Positions 58,302-64,000 of a stretch of 64,000 nt of DNA are shown here, one piece after another. The notes under the pieces were generated by a model. It was not told where the DNA came from and made no database searches. It saw only the letters and a program-made list of their open reading frames with translations. Positions within the stretch are counted from its first letter, which is position 1. The number at the start of each line of letters is the position of its first letter. Source of the stretch: Parelaphostrongylus tenuis (Eukaryota; Nematoda; Chromadorea; Rhabditida; Metastrongylidae); the NCBI GenBank assembly GCA_019055375.1, contig JAHQIW010004637.1, positions 1-64,000 on the forward strand. Reading direction: 5' to 3'. Both the position numbers and the translations under genes were made by a program.

Positions 58302-58319
58302 TTTTCGCTTTCTTACAGA
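58302..58319 (+). promoter_or_regulatory. Probable SL2-type trans-splice acceptor for fre-1
   Basis: TTTTTCGCTTTCTTACAG is the best acceptor between the dcs-1 poly(A) signal and the fre-1 ATG. No in-frame coding exon precedes it. The leader from 58320 to 58451 would be the fre-1 5' untranslated region, about 130 nt. Confidence 0.55.
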
Positions 58320-58451
58320 AGACATATATTGCTTTAAGTATGAGGATACGAGTTCTGTGTCTGCCTACTGCCTTCTTTTCTGTCGAAAACTTAACACAGT
58401 TTTAGAAAACCCTACTCAAGGTTACTGTTTAGTGGGGTACTTTGATACGCG

Positions 58452-64000
<5,549 letters not shown>

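Overview
The window is eukaryotic and fits a clade V (Strongylida, hookworm-like) nematode. It has short exons with TTTCAG acceptors and GT donors, a dcs-1/fre-1 gene pair in the order known from Caenorhabditis, and many decayed transposable elements: an RTE-type LINE, Penelope-like elements with GIY-YIG endonuclease, and mariner remnants. There is no bacterial gene organisation. Apart from about four transcription-unit segments, nearly everything is repeat sequence, mostly palindromic (foldback) elements.

Layout. 1-16.2 kb: a 4.2-kb inverted duplication (1-4222 versus 11363-15588, nearly identical) flanks a 7.1-kb loop. A five-exon gene of unknown function (2739-7818, +) starts inside the left arm; its first two exons recur, orphaned, in the right arm. 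A third, partial copy of the repeat (9104-11345) abuts the right arm, and an older copy lies at 24063-26975. 16.5-23.7 kb: a tRNA-derived SINE, a dead RTE retrotransposon, and two Penelope-like elements (PLEs) joined head to head. 27-35.9 kb: a second large inverted repeat with a 2-kb size difference between arms and mariner scraps in its loop. 36.1-37.1 kb: a dead mariner transposase. 37-50.8 kb: almost entirely foldback elements and SINEs, one orphan exon (42473-42636, -), and a palindromic element with two consensus type-I hammerhead ribozymes. 51-64 kb: complete dcs-1 (scavenger mRNA decapping enzyme, six exons) followed 299 bp downstream by the 5' half of fre-1 (NADPH-dependent diflavin reductase, seven exons visible). 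The arrangement indicates an operon in which fre-1 is trans-spliced. Nearly all of its longer introns contain foldback elements or SINEs.

How the parts relate. The SINEs and many foldbacks carry tRNA-type A and B boxes, so RNA polymerase III promoters are scattered through the region, often as facing pairs in terminal inverted repeats. The SINE lies next to the RTE 3' end in the same orientation and has target-site duplications, so a LINE probably mobilised it. The hammerhead-bearing elements and the PLE 3' ends share a ribozyme theme known for Penelope-like elements and retrozymes. The most unusual material is (i) hammerheads inside foldback elements, one copy lying on the sense strand of a dcs-1 intron, (ii) the tRNA-like foldback family, and (iii) the inverted duplication of the 5' half of a gene. 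All coordinates for repeat edges are by eye and approximate to some tens of bases.
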